Positions 12,201 to 24,689 of a stretch of DNA of 64,000 bases are shown one piece after another. Each line of letters starts with the position of its first letter. The first letter of the stretch is position 1. The stretch is from positions 1,984,001-2,048,000 of the forward strand of contig NC_057371.1 of the NCBI RefSeq assembly GCF_016906535.1, read 5' to 3'. The translations under genes were made by a program, and so were the position numbers. The notes below the pieces were generated by a model that saw nothing but the letters and a program-made list of their open reading frames with translations, did not search any database and was not told the DNA's origin. The DNA comes from Rhizoctonia solani (Eukaryota; Basidiomycota; Agaricomycetes; Cantharellales; Ceratobasidiaceae).

Positions 12201-13362
12201 AGAGGAATATTACGTACCTTCTGTACTTGTGGTGACGCGGCCTTTATTATCTTCAAGTAGCTTCTGGTATGCGCCAGGATTATTAAACCTTAGATACAGA
12301 GATCCGGAGAGTGTTTCCCATAGTTCACCTCGCAGCCGATTGGGCCTTGGATAAAGTGTAAAGGTTAGGTATCCTAGGATTATATGCGAAGACTCACAGC
12401 CCGACCTGGATCAGACGCGTCGCTTGTGGATATCGGAGCAAAGTAAGATTACGGCCGTGCACTAAGCAGACACTCAGAATCCGAGACACGCTACTAAAAG
12501 ACTAAACACGCACCTCGCATGTAATCCTTCCATAATTTAAGCTTAGAGCCTTCTCTTAATCTGAATCCGGCGTTTCGCACGTTAAATGCCAAGAGAGGGA
12601 CAAATCACAAGTTTTGTGCACATACTTTTTGGCGTCTCCAGGAAATTTGTGGATGAGTCCCAGACCACCAAGGAACTGCGGTGCGGACTCGTCGCCGGCC
12701 CCGCGCTCTTCATTTGCAATAAAGCTACCATCCTCACGTTCATTATCGGCGAATGTAGAACTGGATAATAATGCGGATTCAGAGTAACATGTTTTAACAA
12801 AGTTCTTGAGGGTTTTCATTTGACCGGATTGCAGTTGGACCTTTAGGGCATCTCGAAGATGGTTACAAAAAGCATCCGCGGTAGGTCTAAGCGAAGTGAG
12901 TTGGACGATCTACGTGATGGATGGTCAGAGTAGGAAGCTTTATGGACAAGCCAGCTTACTATCTTCATTCCGTGCCATACCGTCAGAGAAAGGGCGAATA
13001 CTCCGGCGCGTGAGCTGAGGCGCTCGACTCGTCGAATGGTGGTGAGGGGAATCGTAAACTGCACAGACTTGCGATCCAAGGAGGCAAAGCATAGAAACGG
13101 GGGCATTAAGTAAAGGGTGCCTGCCTGTATTGTATTATATTATCAATTATTACAGACGTTCATCGGGATGTAATGCTATATCGCTCACAAAAGAGTCCTC
13201 CTGGCCATGAAGAGTAAGGACCGCACTAATATCTACTTTTTCGAGGCCTTCTTCGAGGGGGCCGCAAGATCCAGCAGCGGGAAGGGAGAAAAATAATCGA
13301 TTAATGTCATCTTTCGTCGGATCCTTGTGCGTCCTTAGCTGGGTCGATATTACCCCAGACAT
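9245..13362 (-). CDS. GYP2: GRAM-TBC-EF-hand Rab GTPase-activating protein (GYP2/MDR1 type)
   Basis: Multi-exon minus-strand gene from an ATG at 13362 ([15 protein letters not shown]) to TAA at 9245, the last exon following a GTATGT...TTTAG intron. Order: N-terminal GRAM domain (exons 13106-12556, with [20 protein letters not shown]), then the TBC domain with [55 protein letters not shown] and [21 protein letters not shown] helical linker follows ([12 protein letters not shown]), then an EF-hand loop [12 protein letters not shown] (about 10450) and an acidic, serine-rich tail. The TBC arginine and glutamine fingers act on Rab/Ypt GTPases; yeast GYP2 acts on Ypt6. The domain order GRAM-TBC-EF-hand matches fungal MDR1/GYP2 and animal TBC1D8/9. 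It shares a 149-bp divergent promoter with the LRR gene. The exact intron set is only partly worked out. Confidence 0.87.
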
Positions 13363-13511
13363 GGCGGTTGGATATTGGCAGGGGAAGGGCGCTTAGCTAT
13401 AGGCCGCTCATCTAAGGATTTGATAATTATAGCTCATTAGTCAATGTTTTTGATTACGCTTATTTGCTGCCCAATTCAGATGTTATCCCGGATATCGACT
13501 TGACTCCGCTC
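13363..13511. promoter_or_regulatory. divergent promoter between Rab-GAP and LRR gene
   Basis: 149 bp separates the two divergent start codons. No clear TATA box; both transcripts must initiate within it or from overlapping leaders. Inferred from gene geometry only. Confidence 0.45.
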
Positions 13512-15403
13512 ATGGCTGAATATCTCTCCAATCCGCATGCATACAACTACGCCCCCTCGTCGTCTCCGCCATCTTCGCCTATACCCTGGGACGAATTATC
13601 AGAAAATTCAGAAAATGAATGTCAGGGTACCAGCCCTTGGAAGTTGGAATCCGACCCGTACTCGGCGAACGCCAAAGCTACCCACAGCCCTTTGCGGCAC
13701 ACTAAAACCAAAAGAAAGACATATGCTCTGCCCCTCACCCCAGCCAGCTCTTTTACTAGCTACGAGCCCAGTTCTCCTAGTCCGGCACGGTCAAACATCT
13801 CAACGTGAGTTCAATACAGACGTGTCCCAGAGCTCTCATCGTTTGATTTGTTTAGACCAATTCGTGTACAGAATCGATATACTCCATCAAGGGATCAAGC
13901 CTGGGAAGCAGCACTCAACAACGTTTTTCATAATGGTGCCACAATCATCGACCTCGAGTATGTCTTTTGCTCCGTGGCTGGCCGTACAGTTGCTAAATAT
14001 GGAACGGTAGGTCCAAGGTTACAGAGATTCCCCGGGAAATCATCGATTTGAATAAGATGGTCTCCCTACCTCTCGAATCACCCGAGATTACAGAGCCCCC
14101 GCCTGTTCAGCCACCCGAATCTCCATCTCGGTCGAATATCATTTCTGCAGCCGCGCGCTCCCGACGGGTCTTCTCCCAATCGCGGTCAAACAATTCACTC
14201 TTTTCCTCTGGAGCGCCTTCTAAACCTAAGCAAGAGATACAATTATACCTGGCTAACAACAACATAACCATTCTACCCTCGGAGCTTTTTCAGTTGAACA
14301 ATTTGACACTATTATCCCTCCGTAAGTTTACCCTGCACTGGGAAATGAACACTTGAAACTGAGTCGTTATAGGCGGGAACAAGCTTCGCAATTTGCCCCC
14401 AGCAATAGGACATCTCAAATCACTACGTTCTTTAAACATGTAGCTGAGTTCCTTTGAGTCACGCGACATCAGAGACACTAATCCTATTGGCAGCGCAAAC
14501 AACGAATTGGCAACTCTACCCTCCGAACTAACATATCTCAATCTCCAGACTCTACTCCTCGACCCAAACCCCTTTCTGCCAAAGCCAAGTCAATTATCAG
14601 TACAGCCAATCGGACCGAATGACAAGAAAATTGCACGTTCGCAGGTAGCACGCCAATTCGGGCCACTGGTAACTCATACCCAAATACCCAAACTTGGAGA
14701 GCTTGCACTTCGGGTTGCACTTTGTCCGTCTCCCGAGCAACCGCCTATCATTACCCCGTTATCATCTGCTACCCATTCAACCCGACTTTATGATACCCTT
14801 TCGTCAAAATCGTTGCTTACGCCCACCAACTCCCGCTCCTCTGTTTTCTCATCTCCACGCGCACCATTTTCATCTCATTCCAACTCGGACCTTAACCCCT
14901 ATAACCACCATCCTTTCCCACCACACGCACTTGTTCTCGAGAGATACTACGACCTGAGTCTATGGCTCTCTGAACAACGCGATGCAAATGTTCATATAGA
15001 AGCCGTTCGATACGGTACCGAAGATGCCTGCAACCTCTACACCTGGTGCCCTAGCCGAAAACACCAAAAGGACGCCGAGCTCGAGTCCGAAACAAGCTCC
15101 TGCGGAATATTCGTCCAGCCCGCGGAAGAGCGGCTGGAATGGGTTACCGTGCTTGCTGGATGCGAGCTTTCGTCGGCTGTTCCTATCTTATGGCGCGGAT
15201 GCAGTGTAGGATGCCTCGGTTTCTTGGACGGCAGCGACTCGGGCTTGGAATCTCGGTCTTTGCGAGAGCGGGATGAAGATGATGAGTTTATGACGGGATT
15301 TGGCGGAGCACCGCGCGGGAGTTTGGGATCGAGCGAAGATGGAACGCCCGTCGAGGCGCGTGCTCAGATTGTTTGGGACGATATGATGGATTTGGATGGG
15401 TAA
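13512..15403 (+). CDS. leucine-rich repeat protein of fungal type
   Basis: Five exons: 13512-13804, 13856-13957, 14011-14321, 14373-14439 and 14494-15403, with all splice phases agreeing. The N-terminus is Ser/Pro-rich (possible phosphorylation targets). The central LRR block reads IIDLESKVTEIPREI, then YLANNNITILPSEL, LLSLRGNKLRNLPPAIGHL and NIANNELATLPSEL, giving about four to five canonical LxxLxLxxNxLxxLP units. The C-terminal half contains PKLGELALRVAL and a conserved-looking ending, LEWVTVLAGCELSSAVPILW followed by RGCSVGCLG, a pattern seen in fungal LRR proteins of unknown role. The start was set at the first in-frame ATG (MAEYLSNPHAYN); the frame is open upstream to 13464 but without ATG. 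LRRs imply a protein-interaction role; no enzymatic domain is visible. Confidence 0.8.
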
Positions 15404-15621
15404 TTGGTGACAGTAACAATATCATACCAGAGAACAACATAAATGGATCTCTACTTTTCGCTACTTTCTGCTAACACATTCGCGCTATTTTCCTTGTTGT
15501 ACACCTGCTCTTCGAACACTCGGCTTCCACTTCATATGTTCAAATTGAAACACAATGTAATTTTACACCACACGCGCTTACAATGTATTCGTTTTTTACG
15601 GACTGTTTGCGGTGCAAGGCA

Positions 15622-17368
15622 CTAGCATACACTTAGCGCACATTTGATTACCTCGTCCAAGAAACGAGCCAGGTACGACTCGTCCCACACGTCGGACGCT
15701 TGAATCTGGATCCTCAATTTTCCTTCAAGAGTCCATAGGTGAACCATCCTGTGTGAGAAAGTAATGTGAGCCGGCATATACTCACTCCCTGGTACGTATA
15801 TCCACTCACGGTCGTTTGTTACACTGTCGTAGCCCAAGGTGAACATCATTAATCCGAATCGTATGGTGACCATCTGAAGATCTCCAAACAAGCGGGAGCT
15901 TGTTATCGATTATCCCTAAACCTAGAATTTCTCCAGTGTTTGCGTTGATGTCAACGCCTAGTGGCCCTCGGAGAGGGTACAACTTGATCAGAGTTGCTTC
16001 CATAAGTGGATGCTGAGGGTTTGCTATAAAAGTGCGGTAATTATTCTTGACCTCTTGGGAAATTGCAAGCACACGATCCCGCACAGTTGTTTTGTCGCAA
16101 TGGACTTTTGCAGGGATGATTTGAGTAAAAGCCGTGTTCACATTACCGACCAGTTCACGTTTATCGTAGGGTGCTTTTCTGTGATGACGCGTACTAACGC
16201 TAGTGGTGGAGTGAATTGGACTTCCAAACTCCGTTTAATGATACTTACATGGACGGAAAGTAACGAACATGAGACTCTGCCAGTTCCTCGGCTGATAGAG
16301 GTTCAATTGCATACGTCGCGATTGCATGGGCCGCTTCGAACAGGTGCGTGATAGATATACCTTCTGACCTGGCAGCCTGGACGAGTCGGGAGGTGATAGT
16401 CTCATCTAGCTGACGATGAATGCGAACGATTTTGCCTAGCTTGGTGATGGACTCTCGTTGTGGCCGAAGTGCATGAGCAGGCTACGAGAGTTCAGTGCAC
16501 ACCCATCATAAATCGGCTCTCTAAGATGACTCGCCTTTCCAGTCCCGTTTTTGCGCTCGATTTCTGCCGGAGTCTCAGAGGACTCCATGTTCCATTTTTC
16601 CTTCTCTCTTCCAAGCGTTACGTTCGTCCCGGGTAAAAGATTGTGCCACTCCTCTCCCCATGTTAGATCTACTCCGGCATCTGGGTTAATTATCCAGTCG
16701 GACAAGGTAGCCAGGAGATCAATTGCAGACTGTCCCTCGGCGAGTGCATGACTCTTGTATGTGAATAACGTGAATTGGCCATCTTGGTGGGGACCAATAA
16801 GATGAACTTGGAATATCTCGTTGGGAGGTAATGGTTGACTGAGGATATCGCATACATGGCTTTCGGCATCTGGAAGCTGTTTTGTTGAAGCTTTGACGGT
16901 TAGGACCTTGCGTGCCCATGAGGCTGCAGCTTGATTATCGAAAACGGGCGTATACACCCACGACCGTAGTTCATTGTCATGGATTCCTTTTTGGGGCTGA
17001 GCGGCGACGAGGGGCGAATAATAGCGAAGGCGGATCAAAGCGGCTAATAAACGCTCCTCGATCGCCTCCAAAGACTATGTATCATGGATTGTTATGGGGC
17101 TTGAAAAGATATCAGAACATTGGGACATTCAGCCTCACCAAATTACTCTGAAATGTCGCTCCAAATAGAAATTGGTCATGACCATGAATCAGTTGGTGAA
17201 TTTGGTCCAGTGTTTGCTCTCCGGCTACCATCGGTCTAGGTCCAGACCGAAATATTCCTCAGTGCGAATATCGGGTAGGATTTGTTATATTTACCGAGTA
17301 TAGGCTACCACGCCATCACTACCGGTGCGTCTTTGCCAATGACAATCCTCGAGTGCGGGGTGGGTCAT
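15622..17368 (-). CDS. chloramphenicol-acetyltransferase-fold acyltransferase, Tri3/condensation-like
   Basis: Minus-strand gene from ATG at 17368 (MTHPALEDCHWQRRTGSDG) to TAG at 15622, with introns near 17300-17240, 17140-17075, 16500-16330, 16245-16190 and 15810-15750. The N-terminal half carries the [RT]PMVAGEQTLDQ entry and the active-site region as SHALAEGQSAIDLL (about 16760-16720). Here the family's HxxxD reads HALAE, so the Asp position is Glu. The C-terminal half includes ATYAIEPLSAEELAESHVRY, AFTQIIPAKV, LGVDINANTGEILGLGIIDN and GKLRIQIQASDVWDESYLAR. This matches the trichothecene 15-O-acetyltransferase (Tri3)-like branch of the CAT/condensation superfamily, which transfers acyl groups from CoA to hydroxyls. 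No biosynthetic cluster surrounds it, so the substrate is unknown. The motif change could lower activity or mark a non-acetylating subgroup. Confidence 0.8.
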
Positions 17369-17602
17369 CTTAGCCTATCTTCAGGCAGGACCTGTTCACC
17401 ACGAGGTTTTATACAATTGTTCTCCCCAGCTTGGGCCCGAGTCATTTCTTCAAGAAGTCACATTGACGAGCATATGGGAGCCGACGGGAGCAATTCTCCG
17501 CTGATCACGTGGGAAGCGAGTTATATTACCCGATAAACACATGTGCGTGACCAACGCTTTTGATAAATCCACTTGTGCCCAACTTCATCATCAGTTCTTG
17601 GG

Positions 17603-20600
17603 ATGTCGTTCCGCGATAAGTTTCGTAACTTGAAGCGCAGTGCAAGGTCCCGAATCAATTCAACAGGTTCGGGATCCAGCACTGCTCAGCTTTCAGTAGC
17701 TTCGCCGCGTGCAACGGAGCACGTCGATTCTGGAGTGCCTCCCTTGGACGCAGGCATAGGTACCATAGACTCGAACAGTGTAGTTTCGCCGGACCTTCCA
17801 TCACTGGATAAACTAGCCATATCATCGCACTCTTCAGACGCTAGTGATTTGCGTTCGGATCCACAGGCACAGGACTCTGAACCCGCGATGGCAACTGCGC
17901 CTACTATTGAGAACCCGATGGTCCAGTGGGATCATCTAAGTGGCCTCCTTCGAGTGCTCAAACCCATCAGTGGGGCAATTCCTCCACTGAGAGCTTTGTT
18001 CGATCAATTTGTGGAATGTATTAGGATCTATGAGGTGATGCCTTATCCGCGTGGAGTATGTAGCATTCTGACTTGTTTTACCCAAGAGCGCTGCGAAAGG
18101 ACACGAGGAATACACCCGTCTCCGAGGTGAACTCGAGGACTTATTCGAAGAACTCCAGAAGTGTTTTGTTCAAGCGCCGCCACCAACAATTACCATCAGT
18201 GTGGAGAGGCTTTGTAGGTGAGAGTAACCCTATGCCTTTCGATAAACCTCTATCTATCTACGAATTCGCCAGGTTAATCCAGCAAGAACTCAGCAGCGTT
18301 CAAAAGCCGCAACCCAGGGCTCCGTTCCGTTACCTAGACGCCAGTAATGGGTCGGAAGAGGTGTTGGCGTGCTACCAACGCATACATCAGTACTTACAGC
18401 GCCTAATTGTAAGTTCCGTTTCCTTCTTATGAGTAATTGGGACTGATATTTCATAGTTCAACGTGAACCTATCAATATGGAAGACCGTGGATAATTTGGT
18501 AACGGTATTGTGCAACAGCTTAAAACAGGGCCCAGACACTAGATGACATGCATCATTAGGACAACCGACTGAAGCTACTGCCCGCTTCTTTGGCGGCTTG
18601 CTATAATTCCACAAAAGCGGCGGAGCTAAAACGCGCAGAATGTGCCTCAAATACACGTACGGATGTTCTTGCTCAACTTCGCAGCTGGACATACACCAAT
18701 GGAACCGAGAATCTTTTTTGGTTGAATGGAATGGCCGGAACTGGAAAAACTACTATAGCATATACATTATGCACCGAGTTGGACTCAGACCGGAAGCTTG
18801 CCGCAAGCTTCTTCTGCTCCCGACTAGTGCCCGAGTGTCGAGACATCAATCTAATTATTCCATCAATAGCATATCAACTTGCACACGTATCCAAACCCTT
18901 CTACTACGCGTTATCTCGAGCACTCGAAAGAGACCCAGATGCTCATGCACGATTACTTCACATTCAATTCGATACCCTTATCGGTTCTCCACTAGCAGAA
19001 GTAAAAGCAACACTACCTGAAAATATGGTGGTTGTTATTGACGCTCTTGATGAGTGTATCGATAAAGAGAGCACTGGCCAAATCCTGGACATCCTGCTTG
19101 CTAATGTCTCAAATCTCCCATTAAAGTTCCTGATATCTAGTCGACCAGAGCCCGAGATACGGGACAAATTGGAACAGAGAGGATGGATCAATTCCCGGCT
19201 TGTACTCCACGAATTGGACAGGAATACTATCCAGAACGATATCCAAACATACCTCAGGGCATCCCTTGCTCCAATGGATTTATCAGAATCACAAATCATC
19301 ACGCTAACTGAACGCTCAGGGATCCTATTTATTTACGCCGCAACAGTGATACGATTCATCAGTTACGATAATTTTCGCCGAAATCCTCGTGCTCGTCTGA
19401 AAACCATTTTAAGCGCATCAACTTCAAGCCAAGGTTTCCCACTCAGAGATCTTGACCAATTGTATACGACGATACTGAAAGAAGCACTAGATAACCCAGA
19501 CCTGACTATAGACGAGCAGTACGACATCAAGGAGATACTCTACACAGTTGTATGCGCCCGCGAGCCCTCACTATTGGTGCACTATGTGGCTTGCTCAATT
19601 TCGAAGATGATGAACGTGTTCGCGTCGCTTTGCGGCCTCTGTGGTCTGTATTACACATTGTTGACGCAAACGAGATGGTCATGACGCTCCACATGTCTTT
19701 CCCCGACTACGTCCTCGATCCGTCGCGCTCCAACAAATATTCATGCGATGCGGCTTCTCATAATCACAAACTTGCGCAGCTATGTTTCGAACTCATCAAG
19801 AATACCAAACCTCAATTCAATATATGCAGATTGGAATCATCGTTCCTGGCCGACCACAAAGTAGCCAACCTGGAGGAACGAGTTGAAAACGCAGTTTCGA
19901 CGGAGTTGTTTTATGCCTGTCGATATTGGGCGACTCATTTACAATTCACTGGTACATCTTTTAGTCTGGCTCAGGATCTGGAAGACTTCTTGTCGAAAAG
20001 GCTGTTGTTGTGGATGGAAATCATGAATCTAAAAAGAGCTATACATTATAGCGGGACAATTCTCAAATTAGCCGAAGACTGGAGCAAGGTGCGTTTTCCA
20101 AGACGCGCAATCCCATGAACCCTATGCTAAATACGTAGATTTGGTTATTCAGTCAACGAAATCTTCTAAAGAGCTTGTCGAACTGGCCCATGATTCTTGG
20201 CGTTTTGCATCAACATTCGCTCTAAATAACGTATCGATGAGTACACCTCATCTCTATGTCTCAATGTTACCTTTCTGGCCCCCTAATAACCCAATCTCCA
20301 AATGTTACTCAAGTCGTATGAGGGGAGCGATCAAAGTACATGGCACAGCAACAACAAGATCCCAGTTCGCTCTTATAGCCAAATGGAAAGTGGAAGAAAA
20401 TCTGGAGGCGAACTCCGCCGCTTTCTCATCCGACGGAACCAGAATTATTGTGGGAGCCGGCGAGAGGGTATACATTATGAATGCGTTCAGCGGAAAGATA
20501 CTCCTCGCTCTCAGCAAAGGAAATAATAGTACGGTCCGTTCTGCAATATTGTCTCCCGATGGAAATCTTGCCGCAGCCTGCTCCGCCGACAGAAGCGTTT

Positions 20601-22472
20601 GCGTATGGGAGGTTCGAAATGGACAGAGAATATCTGACGCGTATGAAGGAGTTTCTGGCTCTACAACCTCAATAGAATTTTCTCCAGATAGCTCTCGCAT
20701 AGTTTCGGGCTCGAAAGATGGGACTGTCCGGGTATGGGATCCATTGACAGGCCTAATGTTACTTGAACCGCTTGAAGGGCCTCGTACTCCGGTCATGACC
20801 GTTGCGATTTCCTCGGACGGGTCTTTTATTGCTGCTGGGTATCGCACCACAAACATTTGTCTTTGGGATTCCTGGACCGGTAAAATTATCACTATTATTC
20901 TTGCTGGGTCTGATATAGTAACGTCGGTTTCGTTCTCGTTCGATTGCACTCGCATCGCCTCTGGGTCATTCAAAGGCCCCGTTAGTGTGTGGGAGGTGCA
21001 GACAGGATCCATGAAACTTGACCCGCTTGAAGGACATACCGGCTATATAACCTCGGTTAGGTTCTCGCCAGATGATAGACATATTGTTTCAAGTTCGGAA
21101 GATCGATCAATACGCTTTTGGGACTCCCAAGACGGGACTCTACTAATGATTATCGACGGGCATACCAACCCTGTCACATCAGTAGCATTCTCTCCTGACG
21201 GTGCTCAGGTTGTCTCAACTATTTCGAGCTCATCTATCAGCATCTGGGATGCTCAGAGTCAATACGATCACTCCAGACGTTTAGCAGGGCATTCAGATTT
21301 CATTATCTTCGTTGATTTCTCTTCTAGTGGTACCAACATAATCTCTGGTTCTTGTGATGGAGTGATCCAAGTCTGGGATATCGAAACAGGAGAATCAATA
21401 TCGCGTTTAACCGAGAGCCATAGAGAAAACACATCGTCTATAGCCCTAGCACCCAACGGTGATATGATTGCCTCAAGCTCACACGACGGGGCGATATATC
21501 TGCGAGACGCTAAGAACGGTCAAGTCCCCCTGGACCCTCTCGAAGGACACTCTGGCCACGTAATATCAATCCAGTTCTCGCCTGACGGTACTCGAATTGC
21601 TTCCGGATCCACCGATATGACTATATGCGTTTGGCGCACTCAAGACGGACACATGCTAATTGGCCCCCTCAAGGGCCACACCCATTGGGTAAGGTCGATA
21701 GGGTTTTCAGCCGATGGAGGGCGAATGGTGTCCGGGTCTGCGGATAAGACCATTATAGTTTGGAACTCTCACAATGGTCGAATACTTCTTGGTCCCCTCC
21801 TCGGACACAGTAGCGGGGTAACGTCGGTCAAATTTTCGCCCAACGGCACTCATATTGTTTCTGGCTCTCATGATCACGCTATATGTGTCTGGGACGCTCA
21901 GAGTGGTCAACTCTTATACAACCCGCTCCAAGGGCACACTGATGTTGTCTCATCAGTTACTTTCTCTCACGACGGTACCTGGGTGGCGTCGGGGTCTTTC
22001 GACAAGACTATATGTATCTGGAACGTCCAAAGCGGACAACTGGCATTAGGCCCAATAAAAGGACACACCAATTGGATTTCATGTATCGCATTTTCGCCTG
22101 ATGACACCAAAATTGTATCCGGATCCGACGACAAAACCATCCGAGTGCATGATCTCAAGGCGTTGAATCCGATGGTAAGTCTGCTTCATATAAGTTTGAG
22201 TGACAATCTCAAGACTAACCTCGATATTTTCTGATATATGGAAGCGGGAATCCGGAATCGATCATCCACCCTTTCTCAAATGGGTAATGAATGAGGAAGG
22301 TTGGATTGTTGACGAGCAATCGAGGTTACTTGCATGGGTACCACCCGATCTCCACAAAACAATCATGTGGCCTCATACCACCTTATTGCTCTCCACGGAC
22401 GGTTTTTTATGTTTGGATTCCAATCATGCATGTATAGGGGATTCATGGACTTGGTGCTACATGTCCGCTTGA
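17603..22472 (+). CDS. NACHT-WD40 STAND ATPase (fungal NLR-like receptor), with frameshifts
   Basis: Exons: 17603-18034, 18087-18217, 18273-18408, 18457-18504, 18560-20088, 20139-22174 and 22245-22472. The N-terminal region (about 300 residues) is a Ser-rich leader plus a helical segment without a known effector domain. The NACHT module has the P-loop GMAGTGKTTIA (about 18730), Walker B VVVIDALDEC (about 19035) and sensor ISSRPEPEIR. The winged-helix/linker reads WSVLHIVDANEMVMTLHMSF. The C-terminus has 14 WD40 repeats (about 20400-22170), enough for two seven-bladed propellers, then a short tail ending GDSWTWCYMSA. Two frame breaks occur. In the run at 19565-19567 one C appears missing, since the frame resumes as ALTIGALCGLLNFEDDERV. 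The 20088/20139 splice phase is also off by one. Fungal NLRs of this build sense non-self ligands; the ligand here is unknown. It may be a sequence error rather than a pseudogene. Confidence 0.93.
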
Positions 22473-22654
22473 CGTATGTCTCTGCGGTGTGGTATTCCCT
22501 CTCTCATTCTATCATCACTACGAAATATAACAAGGTCTTTGTTTTTCAACACAGTGGTGTAGAATGCCATCCACCAAGCACATAAAAAACAACGGCAGAT
22601 AGCTGCCAAGGACTAGTTGATATGGGATTCAATTGTTAACATACATGGTCGTCC

Positions 22655-24437
22655 TTATTTCACTTGCTCGACGCCGGGTGGGAATTCATAACCACACTGC
22701 TTCCTGACCTGATCATCCACTTCAATACTTAGCGGACCAGGGGTGATAGGAGTACAAACAAACCTCATCGAACACGCTCATCTGCACAAGGCTAGCGTCT
22801 AAGCTCCATACATCGCTTTGCAATTTACCATCTCGGATGCATCGAGCAACCTCATCGGCTTCAGGATATGCGGGTAATCGGTGATGAGTCTCCGGAAATT
22901 AAAAGATTTGCGCACCTTGGAAGTGCCAACCACCACCTTCGAACGAAAACTCCCGGCTCTCCTCCCGTGCAACCACGCCAGATCCTGGCTCATCAAGGTA
23001 CTGAATAATAAAGCTCTTAGGCCGATAAATGGGCGGAGCAACGATGATATTCCCTTTACGGCATCGAACCACCAGCGCAGGATTTGGCGTAGATATTGTG
23101 ATGCTACAGGATAGGATCGCCTATACGCGCGCCCTGGTGTAAGTTTTAACAGATATTAGTGCGATAGATTAGCCCTACCTGAGCTTCAACTCTGTCAAAA
23201 TTTAGGACAAAGGTAGTGCTCGAGTCAACACCTGTGAGCTTTGTCTTCACCATGGACCCGGCTACATGAGAAGGGGGCTCGCGTTTATTAAGCGCATGTT
23301 CATAGAGGATTGCTGCTGCCTAAAAAAATAATCAGCGCAAACATTTTCACCATAGGTGTTAGAGGTAGATAACTACCCAAACGAATGGATATGGTCCACT
23401 GTAGCACTCGTTTCAATATATGCACATGTGTGTCATAGATGACTCACAGATCTAGGAGAGCCCCGCCACCCAATTTGGGGTCCAAAATGCGGTGAGTTTT
23501 TGGAATACCTGCGTTCATGTTAATATTCTACCCAATAGGAAGATTATGAGTAGATTTACTATCGAGTTTAAAATCACCAGCCAAATCAGCATGGAGAACT
23601 TTCACATCTCCAAGCTCTCCGCTATCAATGATTGATTTTATGGCTCCGGTAATTGGCAGGAACCGTGTCCACATCGCCTGATGCGCCGAAGGTGAGTACT
23701 TCCCAATAGTTGGGAGAATTGTGATCAGCTTACCTCCATGAGAAAGACATTGTTCTCCTTGGCAATGGAAATCAGGGATTTGAGCTCGGCCGCGTTGGAA
23801 GTAAAGGGCTTTTCACATAGAACGTGCTTCCCAGCTCGGAGCGCCAGACTTGTACAAGAGTAGTGGTGTGTATGGGGAGTACCTATTATAATACAGATGA
23901 TATGAGTAAAGCGCACTTTGTAATACAACGAGGGAATACCTATGTAGATTGCGTTCACGTTCTTGGACCGCTGGGTCAGTACTTGGGTCTCACGCAAGGT
24001 CTCAGATTTACCTTGTCCCCAACCACTTCTTCGTAACTTCCATAGGCCTTGGTTTCGGGATTCGAGGAAGCATGCTTATCGATGAATTCCTGACCGCCAT
24101 TCCACAAGGCCTAAATTCACATTTGATGCTACTAGATGAATCATGTCCAAACTAACCTGTGCTTTAGCTGCATCTCTCGATCCAACGGCAGCAACTTTAT
24201 GGATTACATCTGTGACATCTCTCCTATTGGACACCATGATTGAGTGTTTTAATAGAAAAAGAAAAAGAAAAAGGTCGGAACAAACGTTTTTGGGTCAAGT
24301 AGTAATCCTATATTATTCCATTAGATATATGCATGCTGTGAGCCTTGTTTATATTAGCTTTAGCGTACCTTGACAAACACGGATGAGATGTGTCCCGCAC
24401 CCAAGATTCCCCATCGTAGCTCAAATGGTGCCGCCAT
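22655..24437 (-). CDS. Gfo/Idh/MocA-family NAD(P) oxidoreductase (dihydrodiol/D-xylose dehydrogenase-like)
   Basis: Minus-strand gene from ATG at 24437 to TAA at 22655 with several short introns. The first exon reads MAAPFELRWGILGAGHISSV, the Rossmann G-x-G-x2-[IVS] nucleotide-binding start. Next come DVTDVIHKVAAVGSRDAAKA and NAIYIGIPHTHHYSCTSLAL, then the signature HVLCEKPFT (about 23820), whose Glu-Lys-Pro contributes the catalytic lysine. AMWTRFLPITGAIKSIIDSG and GDVKVLHADLAGDF follow. The C-terminus ends MSVFDEV...RKQCGYEFPPGVEQVK, characteristic of the dimeric dihydrodiol dehydrogenase / NADP D-xylose dehydrogenase branch. Cytosolic sugar or diol oxidation is the family activity; the substrate cannot be told from sequence. 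Exon limits in 22800-23650 were only checked in parts. Confidence 0.9.
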
Positions 24438-24689
24438 GGTGGGAGGACGTATGAAGCGTCATCTACCCTCAAGCTTATATACTATGAACCAATTCCATCA
24501 ATATCGGCGAATACGAGACGGCCCCCGAAACAAGTCCGAGAATCGGTGCAACCTCCACCATGAATCACGTGAAGCCTGGTCAGCCATGGTGCATATAACT
24601 AAGTATTTTCACTACAAATACGTTGACAAAGTTATTCCAAGCATTCTGGTGCGTGATCAACAGTGTAATCTCACATGAGATACACCAAA

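Noticed and set aside
13856..14051. Minus-one frame in the LRR gene taken for a frameshift
   Set aside because: Resolved by a normal intron 13958-14010 that yields DLESKVTEIPREI.
19545..19570. Mini-intron to explain the NACHT frame change
   Set aside because: Would be about 16 bp, far below the 45-60 bp introns elsewhere; a single lost C is simpler.
20089..20138. Alternative donor GTTTTC at 20093 to restore splice phase
   Set aside because: Gives the right phase but a poor donor next to a good GTGCGT; kept only as an alternative to a missing base.
20305..21012. 235-codon minus-strand open frame opposite the WD40 repeats
   Set aside because: Antisense shadow of the repeat-rich WD40 coding sequence; no domain, no splice context.
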